Below are positions 9,261-19,744 of a DNA stretch of 30,065 nucleotides, piece by piece. Position numbers and translations under genes: made by a program. Within the stretch, counting starts at the first letter, position 1, and the number at the start of each line of letters is the position of its first letter. The stretch lies in assembly GCA_025769875.1 (NCBI GenBank), contig JAGFNK010000614.1, positions 1-30,065 of the forward strand. Reading direction: 5' to 3'. This DNA is from Russula earlei. Its lineage: Eukaryota; Basidiomycota; Agaricomycetes; Russulales; Russulaceae. The notes under the pieces are model-generated. The model saw only the letters and a list, made by a program, of their open reading frames with translations, searched no databases and was not told where the DNA came from.

Positions 9261-10154
9261 CTAAGTAGGGCGGCTAGAGAAACCATTGCCCAGTAATCCT
9301 GTGCACATATCCCATGCCCTGGCTAGCACTGTATGTGAAGTGAGACATACAGATAAACAAGGAAGAGAACGTGAAAAGGATCCAGGAGCTGTGCGTGGCC
9401 CTGCATACCCAGCTTGCGACGAGGAAATCAGGACGGACTATTGATGTGCTTCTTTACCTAGCCACTAACCTAGAGCGAGAGCAAAGGCGAGTGAGATCAG
9501 AGAGATGACGAACGCAAGGCGCTTGGATTTTGGGAGCAAGGTTACACGAGACGAGAGCCTCAAGCGCTCGCCACAGTTACAAAGTGAGTGCAACGGACTC
9601 TTGAACATTGAAACTCGCCTCGACTCTCCTATTAATGTACTTGATTCTGTCCACTTACATACTTAGATATCGAGTCACAAATCGGGCGGCGCTCGAGTGG
9701 GAGGACCTCGCGGTTATGACGTGTAGACGAGTCAGTTGGACGGGCCGAAATTATAGCTACAGTCGAAGCTCTCATAACCCATACTCCTTCGGAGAGGTCT
9801 ACAGGATTGGAGTTCAAGGGCGCATGGGTGCTGAAGGGGGTCAATCCGATAGAGGTTTTGACCTCAGGTGAAGTCAGGAACCGGAAGAGAGAACCATATG
9901 TGCCCATGGAGGAATATAGATTTTATTGGGTACGGGTTATAAGAGAGCTTCGTAGGTTGTCGCGAACGTGTGTAAAGCACAAATGTGGCCCTCTTTCTCT
10001 CTGTCTGCTTAATTAACGACTCTCACGGTTGACGTTTAGGGGCAAACGTAACGGCTTTTGTCTAGTCTCTCATCTTCCCTTCACGCGCTCTCGGCCCTTC
10101 AATCTCCTCCAATATAAACTGTATTTCCCAATCCGTGAATCCAGACGATCACCA
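9261..10154. other. Spacer without a recognised gene
   Basis: Only short frames occur, including 9608-9871 (+), which begins with a hydrophobic MKLASTLLLMYLILSTYIL but has no further support. A TATAAA at 10113-10118 lies about 290 bases upstream of F-box copy 2 and might serve it. Confidence 0.35.
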
Positions 10155-10408
10155 TACCTCCAGACGCTACAACCTCCTTGACGAGCTTTCGCCTGTACAG
10201 TGACGTCGAGCCTGTGTCGCCAGTGCCAAAAGTCAGTAAACTTCACAGATTCTTCCTCAGCCTCTTCATCATTACGCTTCTTCATTACTCACCGGCTTCG
10301 TCCAGTCGTTATTGCCTGCCCGCTCCTCGACCATAATCGGTGGTCCCTCCCAAATCCCGTTGGAAGGAAGTCCTTGTGAGCATCGCCAGGGTGTGTCCTT
10401 ATTAATCA
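10155..10408 (+). promoter_or_regulatory. Conserved 5' leader of F-box copy 2
   Basis: CCAGACGCTACAACC, GACGAGCTTTCGCC, GTGACGTCGAGC and GTCAGTAAACTTCAC match the leaders of copies 1, 3 and 4. The upstream ATG of copies 3 and 4 is GTG here. The leader runs directly into ATGTCCATGGCG at 10409. Confidence 0.7.
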
Positions 10409-11754
10409 ATGTCCATGGCGACTATTGACCAGTCGATTTTAGACCGGGTGACAATTAGCACGCTCCCCGATGATGTCCTTGTGGATATATTTCATTTCTA
10501 TTTGAATGAAGACTGGGCCATAGGCAGAGTGGCACACGAATGGCGTATACTGGTCTGTGTGTGTCAAAGATGGCGATATGCCGTGTTTGCATCACCACGT
10601 CGCCTGAACCTGCAACTTTTGTACAGAGGAAATAGGCCGATGTCTGAGATATGGGACGTCTGGCCAGGCTTGCCTGTGGTGATGATCTATCATCTCTCAT
10701 CTTCGAGTCCTTGGGAAAACGTAGTTGATTCCCTCGAGTCGGATCACTACCATCGCATATGTCAAATCACCTTGCATGACATCCCAAAACTCCAACGTCC
10801 CTTCGAGATTCGTTCTTGGGCGGATCCGCCCCACTTCTACGGTATCTCTCGTTGAGCAAATGCTCATTTCCAGGAATTTCTAAACTGCTTTTGTCTGCCA
10901 ATCAACTCGTCGAGCTTTCCCTTTACCATATTCCCGATTCTGGTTACATTTCTCCCCAAGATTTGGTCACCGCCCTGTCGGTCATGTCCAGACTTGAAGA
11001 CCTCGGCCTTGGATTCCAATCACATCGATATCCGGCAAGTCGACCACCTCCGCTCACACGCTCTGTTCTCCCCGCTCTCACCAACCTTCGGTTCCGCGGC
11101 GTTCACGAGTACTTGGAGGACGTACTGGCCCAAGTCGAGGTTCCCCTTCTCAATAATCTCTACGTAACATTCTTCATGGACCTCGACTTTGTCATCCCAC
11201 AACTCCACCACTTGATCGGTCAAGCAGAATCGTTCAAGACACACAACGAAGCAATGGTGCACACTCATCATTCTGGAATTAAATTCATGATTTTCGAAGA
11301 AGCCAGAGAGTTTCCGGATCTCTCGGTGGAAATCAGTTGCGGAGAGTCGGATCGGCAGCTTGCGTCGCTTGCCCAGGTCTGTAGCTCATCCTTTCCCCTC
11401 CTCTCCACTATGGTAGAGCTCGACATCGTGGACGAGTCTCATCCTTCACACTGGAAGAATCACATGGAAACCACACGATGGCTGGAACTCCTGGACCCAT
11501 TTACTGCTGTGGAGGATCTGTTCCTATCTGATAAAGTTGCGCCACATGTCTGCCGAGCACTGGAAGAGCTCGCGGAAGACAGAGTAACAGAAGTCTTACC
11601 CGCGCTGGAGAACATTTTCTTGAGCGACCTCCAGGGATCGGGATCTGTCCCGAAATATATTGAGGGGTTCGTTGATGCGCGAGAACACTCTGGTTACCCT
11701 GTGGCTGTCCGCTATTGGAAATGGGAAAATGATGACCATAACCCACAGTGGTAA
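10409..11754 (+). pseudogene. F-box/LRR-like gene copy 2, broken by an 82-base deletion
   Basis: The first frame (10409 to about 10810) encodes MSMATIDQSILDRVTIS, the F-box LPDDVLVDIFHFY and VCVCQRWRYAVFASPR. Relative to copy 1, the ATCCCA word at 10781 and CGTTCTTGGG at 10811 lie 30 bases apart instead of 112. This 82-base loss removes the region matching SHWERFTAAMQKPFPELT and shifts the frame. From about 10816 the second frame continues with GGSAPLLRYLSLSKC and runs to 11754, covering the whole LRR-like part. The stop codon of copies 1 and 4 reads TGG here (in WKWEN), so the protein would extend to a TAA at 11752. The C-terminal frame is still open over about 310 codons, so decay may be recent. 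A spliced product that restores the frame cannot be excluded. Confidence 0.8.
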
Positions 11755-12255
11755 GGCGCGGGCGCGGATTCATGGCATTGGAATCACGTGCGACGCCTCC
11801 AAACATCACGTGTTCGCCCCCGATCGCCCCTTGCATTTGCCGTTCAACTGCCGCCTCCACATTGTACGTGAGGGATTGCAACCCTTAACATGCTCCTCGT
11901 CGCGTCATCTTGGATCTAAGGAGCTGTAGTAGCATGATTGTGTGAGGTCATAGGCGCGAGAGGTAGGTTCCTCTGACTGAGTTTCGATCGTCTTTGCATA
12001 TTTGTCCTTTCTCTCGATCTCGCATTTGGTCTCTCTTCCCCTCTTCCCTTTTATCTTAGCTCTTCTTTTCGTATTCAAACCACCTAGCTACTCTCTTGAA
12101 TATCAGCTTTGTCCCCTCTTCCCTCTGACTGCCTCAAGAAGCCCCATCGCATCTAGCATTCCGCGGGGACGCACTCGTCCTGTCGTCCTCTCTCCCTCGG
12201 GTCCGGCACCAGCCCCACGTCCTCACGTGGGCCTTCTGAAACTGCGCTACATTAG
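11735..12255. mobile_element. About 500-base insertion at the 3' end of F-box copy 2
   Basis: In copies 1 and 4 the stop codon is followed within about 15-20 bases by GA(T/C)GAGTTCTT and the shared 3' flank. In copy 2 that flank resumes only at 12256, so about 500 unrelated bases intervene. The insert has two CACGTG words (11784-11824), a pyrimidine-rich middle (12005-12070) and no credible gene. I found no convincing terminal repeats or target duplication. Confidence 0.6.
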
Positions 12256-12580
12256 GCAGGATCGATGAGTTCTTTATACTCTCCATCTAATTAGCATCTG
12301 ATATCACTTAACGTCGGTGCGATTGTCTCCAAGGACCCTAGTTACCATATCATCACTCAGATCTCGCCTTTTGGATCCGGTGCAGAACAAAGCTCTCGTT
12401 ACATGGAACACTTGTCTGTTGAGGTTTCTTCCAAATACGCACTCATGCGCACTTCCTTTGCTAGTTCCAAACCATTCCATGCGGTTTCTGAGGCACCTAC
12501 ATACAAGGACATTGAATTTGAATACATGTCAGTGCATATGTGATACATCATAGCAATACATCATCCACATTGATCCCTCT
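12256..12580 (+). other. Displaced 3' flank of F-box copy 2
   Basis: GATCGATGAGTTCTTTATAC, CTAATTAGCATCTGATATCA, CATCACTCAGATCTC and AGCTCTCGTTACATGGA match the 3' flank of copy 1. Copy 1 lacks about 80 bases present here (around 12417-12490). The missing segment is flanked by similar CTG..GAGG words, which fits a deletion between short direct repeats in copy 1. Confidence 0.7.
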
Positions 12581-12979
12581 GTGCGACACCAAATGAGAAG
12601 GACACACAACGACTACAACAACCAATGGAAATGAAACTTCCGTCGCCAAGCCCGCCTACGACAGTCCGACCACAGTCGATCCGCGAATGGGGGATCCGTG
12701 CATCAACAGACCTACCGTGAACAGCAAGAGAGGAGAACATGAAGCACAAATGAAGGCCCGCAGATGGAGAGAGGGAGGGACAGTCAGGACCTCCCTGACG
12801 TCCTTGCTTCGGTCCCTCGTCAGTAATGCGCTTGTCATTTGACCGCGAGGGCGCATGGCCTCGACGCAGTGCTTTCTGCGGACTTGCTAACTGCCATTGC
12901 ATTTTGTTGGATGATGAGACTTTAGAGTTTGTTCCGTTGGTCAGGTTTCTGTCTGTTGGAATGCAGCCGCTTAGTGCAG
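12581..12979. other. Spacer without a recognised gene
   Basis: A 157-codon minus-strand frame covers this segment, but its composition is mixed and no motif is visible. I treat it as chance. Confidence 0.35.
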
Positions 12980-13110
12980 CGCGAACGGACAATCTGGACC
13001 GTACGTGTACGTGTAAATAATTCGAATTAGTCATCGTTCGTTTTTATAACCAAGACTGAGGTCAGTACCGCATTTTTTTACACTCCGTTTGAAGCTTATA
13101 CTGTACATAA
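12980..13110 (+). repeat. Dispersed repeat, copy B
   Basis: GCGAACGGACAATCTGGACC, CGTGTAAATAATTCG, GTTCGTTTTTATAA and CCAAGACTGAGGTCAGTAC align with the reverse complement of 5100-5290. A further CACAAGACTGAGCTG word at 13151 suggests internal repetition. The spacing between matching blocks differs, so one copy has indels. Confidence 0.7.
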
Positions 13111-13320
13111 CTATAATCGTTAGAATAATTAACCAACACAGTCATTTATACACAAGACTGAGCTGTAATTCTACAGCTCCAACAGTTTCGACTTCGCCTT
13201 GGACTTGTTACTGTCGGACAGTACTGTTGCCGATCGTCCTCTATCGGACAATTCACTGGCGCAGGTGTTATTATTGGCTTGGCTTAGGAAGCAACGTAAT
13301 TATCATTGACCTTTTCCGAC

Positions 13321-13377
13321 AAACCTCTCGCTAGCGCTCGCTAGCACCTGCTATCATTTCGCTAGCATGTGAGGTTT
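13321..13377. repeat. Stem-loop with repeated GCTAGC
   Basis: AAACCTC (13321-13327) is the exact complement of GAGGTTT (13371-13377). Between them GCTAGC occurs at 13330, 13340 and 13361. It lies downstream of dispersed repeat B and may mark the end of an element. The role is unknown. Confidence 0.55.
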
Positions 13378-13515
13378 CTCCTGATGAACAGAGTGCATCA
13401 AAATCGTGATGCAATCAAATCAGATGAATATTTTGCATTACACTGTTGATCCTGGTCTGGAATATCGCTAATATCAATCTCTGAATAGTGCATAGAGGGG
13501 ACTCGTCAAGGCGTG

Positions 13516-13523
13516 TATATAGT
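13516..13523 (+). promoter_or_regulatory. TATA-like box of the small secreted protein gene
   Basis: GTATATAG lies about 165 bases upstream of the ATG at 13683. A pyrimidine-rich leader (TTTTCTTCAG, CTCTCTACGTTTTCTCTG) lies between, as in many fungal promoters. Confidence 0.45.
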
Positions 13524-13682
13524 GCAGCCTCACGATTTCGATTTTCTTCAGCTGTGCTCCGAGTCTCCCATTCGTTTCATATTTGGTACTGGTTGCCAAC
13601 GATCTCTCTACGTTTTCTCTGTTCATATCAACCTCCACGACATTCATTTTAACTCAACTCGACGATCCCGCCAATAATAACA

Positions 13683-14015
13683 ATGCGCGCTTCCTCTATC
13701 ATTGCCATTTTCTCTCTCGCCGTTGGTGTTGCTCCGTCGTTCACGCATCCTTCATTGTGTCCTAGGTGTGCCCACCTCTTCGAGCCCCGTGGCGTCCCTT
13801 AAGTTGACTTCTCTTGCAGAACTGATGAGCCTCCAGCCAGACAGACGTCTAACGACCGGCCGAAGAGCACAGACAGGCCACCAAACAGGCCGTCTAACAA
13901 ATGGGATTGGAATGGTTTGAAGTTCGGTTCCGATTTTGACCCTACTACTTTACCTTTTTCTTCTTTGAGCCAGACGGCCCAGACGGCCCGGAGAGCGTCA
14001 GGACGCCTCTACTAA
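13683..14015 (+). CDS. Putative small secreted protein, 92 residues, two exons
   Basis: Exon 1 is 13683-13765 (83 bases); a 54-base GT-AG intron (13766-13819, ending CTCTTGCAG) follows; exon 2 is 13820-14015. Together they make 93 codons including TAA. The start MRASSIIAIFSLAVGVAPSF is a textbook signal peptide: Arg, hydrophobic core, small residues before the likely cleavage near residue 20. The mature part has one Cys, is rich in Pro, Arg, Asn and Thr (DRPPNRPSN), then carries an aromatic patch (KWDWNGLKFGSDFDPTTLPF) and ends in QTAQTARRASGRLY, where RR could be a Kex2-type site. Without splicing the frame stops after 39 codons. It lacks the C-terminal CaaX box of basidiomycete pheromones. 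The family and function are unknown. A TATA-like box lies upstream and the Crinkler-kinase relic begins about 780 bases downstream. Confidence 0.68.
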
Positions 14016-14792
14016 GCAGCACATCACGCCGAAGGGGGGGTGATGACGCGCGCTCCTCAGCAAGATCTCGCTATCCGTACATAGAGGCGGCAGCTTGAGA
14101 TATTCGAGAAGCATCTTGATGATTTGGTTTGATGGACGTGCTGTTCATTCAATAGACTGTAATGACTCATCGACCGTGTTACCGTAATCTACTTCAAGTT
14201 CTAAGCAATCATTTATCTTGTTATCTTGGTCCGGTCCACCCGAAACGAGTGGCGACTCGCCAGCAGAACTGTTTCTCTCTTATGCCGTCAACGCACCCTC
14301 CACACCTTCGATCACTAACGCTTATGTACTCCCCGTGGGGACAGCCGTCTGGTGTCAGCGTGCACAGCGAGTAGCGTTCACTTGCTGGACCCGGAGCCCC
14401 CCTGCGAGCAATGATATATATGATCATGATGATCACAAACATGAAAGGCGAACCGATCTCACTCAGGCATTAAATCCTCGGAATGCACTGGCACCATGCC
14501 CCGGCAATAGATGTGAATCTCATGTTTTGTGATCTCCAGATTTCCACTTTGCGCTTTACTTTAGAGAGACCCAGGCAGGGACTTGGACAGACTGGGGACT
14601 CTGATCGGGACTTTAAAGATCTTACGCGCCCACGACTGGCCACTGGCAGATCCGAGCCTGTGTCACGCGTTGTCCCATTCTCGGAGTTTGAAGTTAAACG
14701 GCTCATTCCGCAACTTTACACCACTCACTCTTTCATCACCGAACGCATCGATACCCACTCATAGTTGCTCATCTGCCCTCCGGTCATATCAG
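14016..14792. other. Spacer between the secreted protein gene and the Crinkler-kinase relic
   Basis: Frames at 14218-14532 and 14483-14764 show no domain. The bases just before 14793 are pyrimidine-rich and could be the relic's former leader. No other feature was found. Confidence 0.35.
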
Positions 14793-17514
14793 ATGATAAT
14801 AGACGGTCCCCTTATACCTAATATGACCTCAGATCTGGAATTTTTCGTATATCCGATTGGACTAGGCGTCATCAATATTGATCGGACGAAGGCTGTTGGC
14901 CATTTGAAAGATGCCATTTTGCAAAATGACTTCAAAGTTATTGACGCCCGCCGGCTTGTCCTCTGCCAAGTCGACTTACCTGATGACGAGGACCTTGAGA
15001 AAGCTGCTAAGAAAGCTACGAAAGATTGACAGCCGTTGAATAGATCGCTTCTCCGGCTCTTCACACTATCCCCGACGGGTCCTCCAGAGCTGAAGATCAG
15101 CCTTGTGGTGGAGGATCCAAAGATCAGAGGGAGTGAGTCCCCGTCGCAGATCATGAGCATTGCTAATGGCATCATACTTAATCCTCGCTTCCCATTTTCA
15201 TTCCAATTACGACGTGGCAACTCATAACATTCCTGTGCCATGGCCATGCCGTTTTTTACAGATGTGGCTGAGGTCAGCCAGGCGCTCAACTCGGAAATGG
15301 TCAAAGAGTACAAAGATATCGATATCTTCATCGATGTGTCCAAATGGGGAGCCTTCCAGGACCGATATCCACGGCAATCGTGTTGTGGAAGCGGCAGCGC
15401 TACCACAATTAGTTACAGAGCTTGAAAAAAAGCTGGACATCAAGCCGACTGTGGCCCTTGATGTGCGATGCTCCCCTGACTTGTCCGTCTGCTTTCCGAT
15501 TTTGAATGTATACGTGCGAACGTATCTCCGGTCGATCGTTGGCTGCTGCATACGATAGGAGCAACGAGGCCGTGGACATCGACGATGAGCCGCCCGAGGA
15601 ATCCATCTCCGAAGGCCGATCTCTGGGGGAGCGGGAGGTGCCTCGTCAAGACGAAATGTCACATGTGGTGTATATTATGTCCGATAAATGGCCACTATCG
15701 GCAACGGCAACCGGACGGCAATGATGCTTTCAAGGAGCGTGTGACCCAGATGATCTTTTTCGGGAAGCTGTACTATGTTCAGGAGCAAAGAACGATCACG
15801 GCTCAGCTGTAGGTTCTCACTTAGTCCATCCATCACGACTTGGCATCTTTCATAGAGGTCACGAGCCATGGCCTTTCGATCTTATCGTTAAATGTGACGG
15901 ACCAACACGGTTCCACACATACACGCCCCGTAGCGATTTCCTCTTATCGATGTCACGTATTCCTCGACTCCTAGTAGAGATTGATTCGACGTCAAGGGTA
16001 TATGACGATCCTAACCGAAAGCCTCTGGACCTTATCCGGATGCTTTTGGTAGGGGCCGCTGTGGGCCGTTTTGCAAACAAATTCTTGGAATCGTTCAAGG
16101 GGCTGGATTTCATGCTCGTTGCTGTCTATATCACGAGCAAAAGAGAAGCATATCGTCATACCATCTTTCAGAATCCGGATGATCCGAATGCGCCAATCGT
16201 CTGTCGTGCCCTGGGTTTCGAGTAACCTCGTTGGCTGAATCATCGTAGGTTTATTACAATCGAAAGGTATTTTCGTTTGGGAACTCGGATGGCCGCAACG
16301 GGTTTGCACGCCAGTTGTACAACCTTTATCATATGCTAGAAGCGGCAAACGAAGCCAAAGACACGGAAACAAAGTTTGACAAGCTCGAGGAAAAGATCTC
16401 GAAACATAACGATAACTTTCCTTTGAAGTCGATGTACACCAAGGGCACCAAGAGGAAGGCTGATGAGACGGACGGATGACGGTGCAGGTACCGGTGGAGG
16501 TAGAGATGCGGGTGCGGGAATCGCAGATGCAGCAGACCACATGGAGCTCCAAGTACACGGGTATGTGGAACCTGAAGTCGTGGTGGATCACCGCGGTAAC
16601 GTATTTAAGCCGCTTTCTAAGGTGTGGTAAACCTTTTCTATTTATTTTACTCGCTGACGCTTGGCCCCCAGATGCCGTCGCACATCCTCACGGTGTATCG
16701 ACCGTCGAACCCGAAAAATGTACTCATCGCGAAGAAAGTCCGCGTGGAATCGAAGGAGGTCATGATCTTCAACCTTCTTGATTCCACCCAGTCCAAGTCG
16801 AGACACATTATCTCGCTACTCGATTCGTTCCATATCTCGTCGGGGACGTGGCTCATTCTATCTAGAATGAGCTCTCTCGCGTATCAAGTCACGATCTGCC
16901 CTGACGAACTTAATGGCAAGGTCGCTCAAGTCTGCCGGGGCCTCATTGGGGGCCCAGTGTATCTTCACGGTATCGCTCACAGGGACATCAAGCCTCACAA
17001 CTTTCTTGTTGACCGAGACTTCGACTTGAAAATCATCGATTTCGATGTCGCTATGCAGGCGAAGGACGAGAACGAGAAAGTTGATGACCAATGCGGGACG
17101 AAGCGTTCGATGGCACCGGAGATCGGCAAGTCGTGGTACAGTCCGATCAAGGCCGACCGATGGTCTTGCGGGCGTGCTATTCTGCATTTTCTTGACACAG
17201 TCGGGAAAGAAGACGATCGATGGAACGCAACTGCGAGGAGGATGAAGGCACATGATCCAGACAAACGACCGTCGTTGCTTGAATGGCCCGTATGGTTCGC
17301 CCCTCGCCCGCCCCCGAACGTCGTCAACATAGCTGGTGAGAAGACCCTGCGGCATCTTCAAGACGCAGTGAAGGTCGAAGGAGAGAACGAAGACGCAATT
17401 GCCCCGCAGCTGAAGAAGCAGAGACTGACAGAATTTGACCGGAACGAGGGGGGGAGGGAGTTCGGAGGACGTTACGAACCACAGGCATCGCAACCCGTGG
17501 GCAGAGTTTGTTGA
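14793..17514 (+). pseudogene. Crinkler-like protein with nuclease-like and kinase domains, decayed
   Basis: Intact relatives combine a ubiquitin-like Crinkler header, a restriction-endonuclease-like domain and a C-terminal kinase, and are thought to act in nuclei. The start has the Crinkler pattern: VINIDRTKAVGHLKDAI, then DARRLVLCQVDLPDDEDL (14870-15000). The middle carries FDLIVKCDG and IPRLLVEIDS (15880-15985), consistent with a PD-(D/E)XK-like core. The kinase (from 16672) has VLIAKKV, HRDIKPHNFL (HRD 16978-16986), IIDFDVAM with DFD instead of DFG (17038-17046), APE (17113-17121) and IKADRWSCGR. Likely introns are 15133-15261, 15809-15855 and 16622-16671. The frame is broken by TGA at 15027-15029 and by shifts near 15360, 15545, 15715, 16225 and 16475. 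Only the kinase exon stays open over its full length (16672-17514), so a kinase-only product is possible. Confidence 0.75.
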
Positions 17515-18990
17515 ACCCGTGGCGCTTGTTGGTGGTGGTGTAGGCACGTAGAATGTCGATACCCAGCACCCAGCGTATGTTTGTGTCTGGCGAATGGAAG
17601 AACGTTGGTGAGGGCAGCTCAAGAGGAATTGTTGCGCTACGTCCCTCCCACGCCTCCACCTCCCTCGTCACCTCTCTCCTCTCCGCCTCCGCCTCCCACC
17701 GCCGCCTCGACTCCCCACACAGGTATTTAAAAAAGCCTTGCGACGCTTGCGCCCTCGCCCTACATATCCGGCACAACCCTGAACGGCCGAAGGGGCCTCG
17801 TCCGACGCCTCCTCCCTCGTCGTCTTCGAACGGGCGTTCAAAGCGATTTTATTTTCGGACGATACCCCCCTCTCTGACTCGACTCTGCGTGTCGTCTCTT
17901 CCCGGCCTGGGCTCGCCGCCGACGGCATATTGGTCCCGTCGTCAACATCGCGCGCGCGCGCTCCTCGCGTTTCAGACCCCCTCCTCGCGCGTTCCGTTCC
18001 ACCTCTTTCTTTCTCTCTCCTTTAGATGGACCCGCCGCCCATGGTATAGCGATTCCGCTACCGGCTGCGCGCACGCCGCGTCGCGCGTTCTAGGCCACCT
18101 CTTCCCCTAACACCCGCCTCCGGAATTCGTCTTTGTCTTCGAGGACGATATAGCGAGGGCTTCAGGGTGCCGTTTCGTTGGTTATATATTCGGTCTCGAT
18201 TCCCTTTCGTATGTTCGCTTGATCTTTCGTTCCCCTTGATCTCCTCGTGCATATAAATTTCTTAGGTACTGTCTAAGGTTGATTTCCGCCCCTTCAAAAG
18301 TTACTCTCATCTCTGCCTGCATCAAGGAGTCTGCTTGCTCTTCTCTCTTGCGGAGACTCCTGTCAGCCCTCGTCCGGCATCACGAACTCAAGCGTGCCTT
18401 TCTTGGGTTCGCTACGCTACATTATCAAATCCCATTCTTCTTTCTCTCGTGTAAGGCTTCGAGGTACCTTCAGGAAAAGTGTCACTGAGCTGAGCGCAGA
18501 GGTAGTGGACATTTCAGTTGAGAATGTGGTCCTATCCACGAGGTCTGTACGCCGAAGTCAATGACATCTCTGCGTTGAATGCTGCATCTCACACACATTT
18601 TTCCATTCATCGCTCATCAGGCTCGAGTATAAACAGTCGCTGTCCCTGGAACGGAAGGACGACTGTTCGGCTGAGAACACTCTGCTAGAGAGTGAACTCA
18701 ACTTGGACCGTAGATGTGGATTGGATGCTCTCTCTGATGTGCGGCCAGGTGTATTTTGCCTCGGACCGCTCTGTACCCTAGCAGACGCATGGGCAAAGGC
18801 TAGAACATCGTTTTGACCGATGTGACAGATGACCTGACTGAACGTTTACGCTGTCGCACCCTCTCCATGAATCCGCTGCGTCCGGCATCTTTGAGGAGAA
18901 GATGCTTAACGCGTCTTCGGGCAGGTTGAACCTGTATAATCCATTGGAACGATCCATTCCTATACGTCGTGTCTTAGATTCAATGGTGAT
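17515..18990. other. Spacer with pyrimidine-rich and TATA-like stretches
   Basis: Bases 17640-17720 are strongly C/T-rich (CTCC and CGCCTCC words), followed by TATTTAAAAAAG at 17724. An ATATAAAT lies at 18251-18258. These resemble promoter pieces, but no coding region with a recognisable product follows. Long open frames here (for example 17553-18110) are low-complexity Arg/Ser/Pro. Confidence 0.35.
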
Positions 18991-19274
18991 TGATCAACTG
19001 GAAAGTCATGGTCCATGGTCGAAGAATACTGTTGTAGCGAGTCCGGCGACGGGCGAGTGGGATCGTGATGTTGTCGAGGCCAGGAAAGAGAGATAAGTAA
19101 AGAGAGAAACTACCCAGACAGGAGCCGAGCACGAGGGGCAACGGGGTGACTATGCGAGAGTGCGCGCGCAAGAGGAAAAAAGTTGAAAGGCGAGAGACGC
19201 AGCGGGTCTCGGCTTGATAGGTACAACTTGGGAACACACAGGAAAGAGGACAGAAACAGTTCTGCTAGCAGTCC

Positions 19275-19282
19275 TTATATAG
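19275..19282 (-). promoter_or_regulatory. TATA box of an apparent leftward promoter
   Basis: The minus strand reads CTATATAA. Downstream is a long pyrimidine-rich leader (19240-19030), then an ATG in good context (CGACCATGG) at 19016-19014. The frame after that ATG ends within 19 codons unless a 36-base intron is removed. I could not identify a product, so this may be the promoter and first exon of a lost gene. Confidence 0.4.
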
Positions 19283-19744
19283 TGAGGGTGGGCGTTATGG
19301 GAGACGAGAGGTTCGAGAAGCAACAACGCAGAGAAGAGATGCAAGATGAAATCAAGTGGACAGAGCGTATGATGCTGGGAAAGCATGAGAAGCCAAAACG
19401 TGTACGGGACACTATTGCAAATCAGAATCACGGAGTTTGGAGTACAGTATTGAGTCATAGCACGCAGGAGATAAATGAGTTGGGAAACGTACGAGGAGTC
19501 TGCGCGCGCGAGTGAGACAACAGGGTTACGACAGAATGACGCAGCGTCATCAGGGCGTCAAACGCTCAGATCGAACAGCGATGACAATGGTGAAGGAGGA
19601 GAAAGCACGTCGTGAGGGTCAAAACGCGTAGATGTCATGAGGAGAAAGCCACGTTTAGGCAATTCGGCTCATGTCGAGGTGGGATGTGGGATGGGAAAGG
19701 GGACAAGGCAGGGCAGATTTGAACGGCCGCCCTTCGAGGTTGGC
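19283..19744. other. Spacer downstream of F-box copy 3
   Basis: A plus-strand frame at 19183-19515 (110 codons, charged, no motif) overlaps the leftward promoter-like region and is probably not a gene. Nothing else was recognised. Confidence 0.35.

Noticed and set aside
12561..13034. 157-codon minus-strand open frame
   Set aside because: No domain; it runs into dispersed repeat B and has no promoter or splice support.
13683..14015. Basidiomycete mating pheromone precursor
   Set aside because: The product has a secretory signal peptide and ends in GRLY, not a CaaX box, so it does not fit the prenylated pheromone family.
16222..16248. 27-base GT-AG stretch that could be an intron in the Crinkler-kinase relic
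   Set aside because: Too short for splicing, and removing it does not restore the downstream frame, so it is counted as a break.
16851..16872. 9-base inverted repeat (GCTCATTCT..AGAATGAGC) in the kinase exon
   Set aside because: Lies inside well-conserved coding sequence (WLILSRMSSL), single occurrence; probably chance.
17553..18110. 185-codon plus-strand open frame
   Set aside because: Low-complexity Arg/Ser/Pro translation of a C/T-rich, CpG-rich stretch; no motif, and equally long frames exist on the other strand.
19183..19515. 110-codon charged plus-strand frame
   Set aside because: It overlaps a leftward TATA box and pyrimidine leader read on the other strand; purine-rich translation with no motif.
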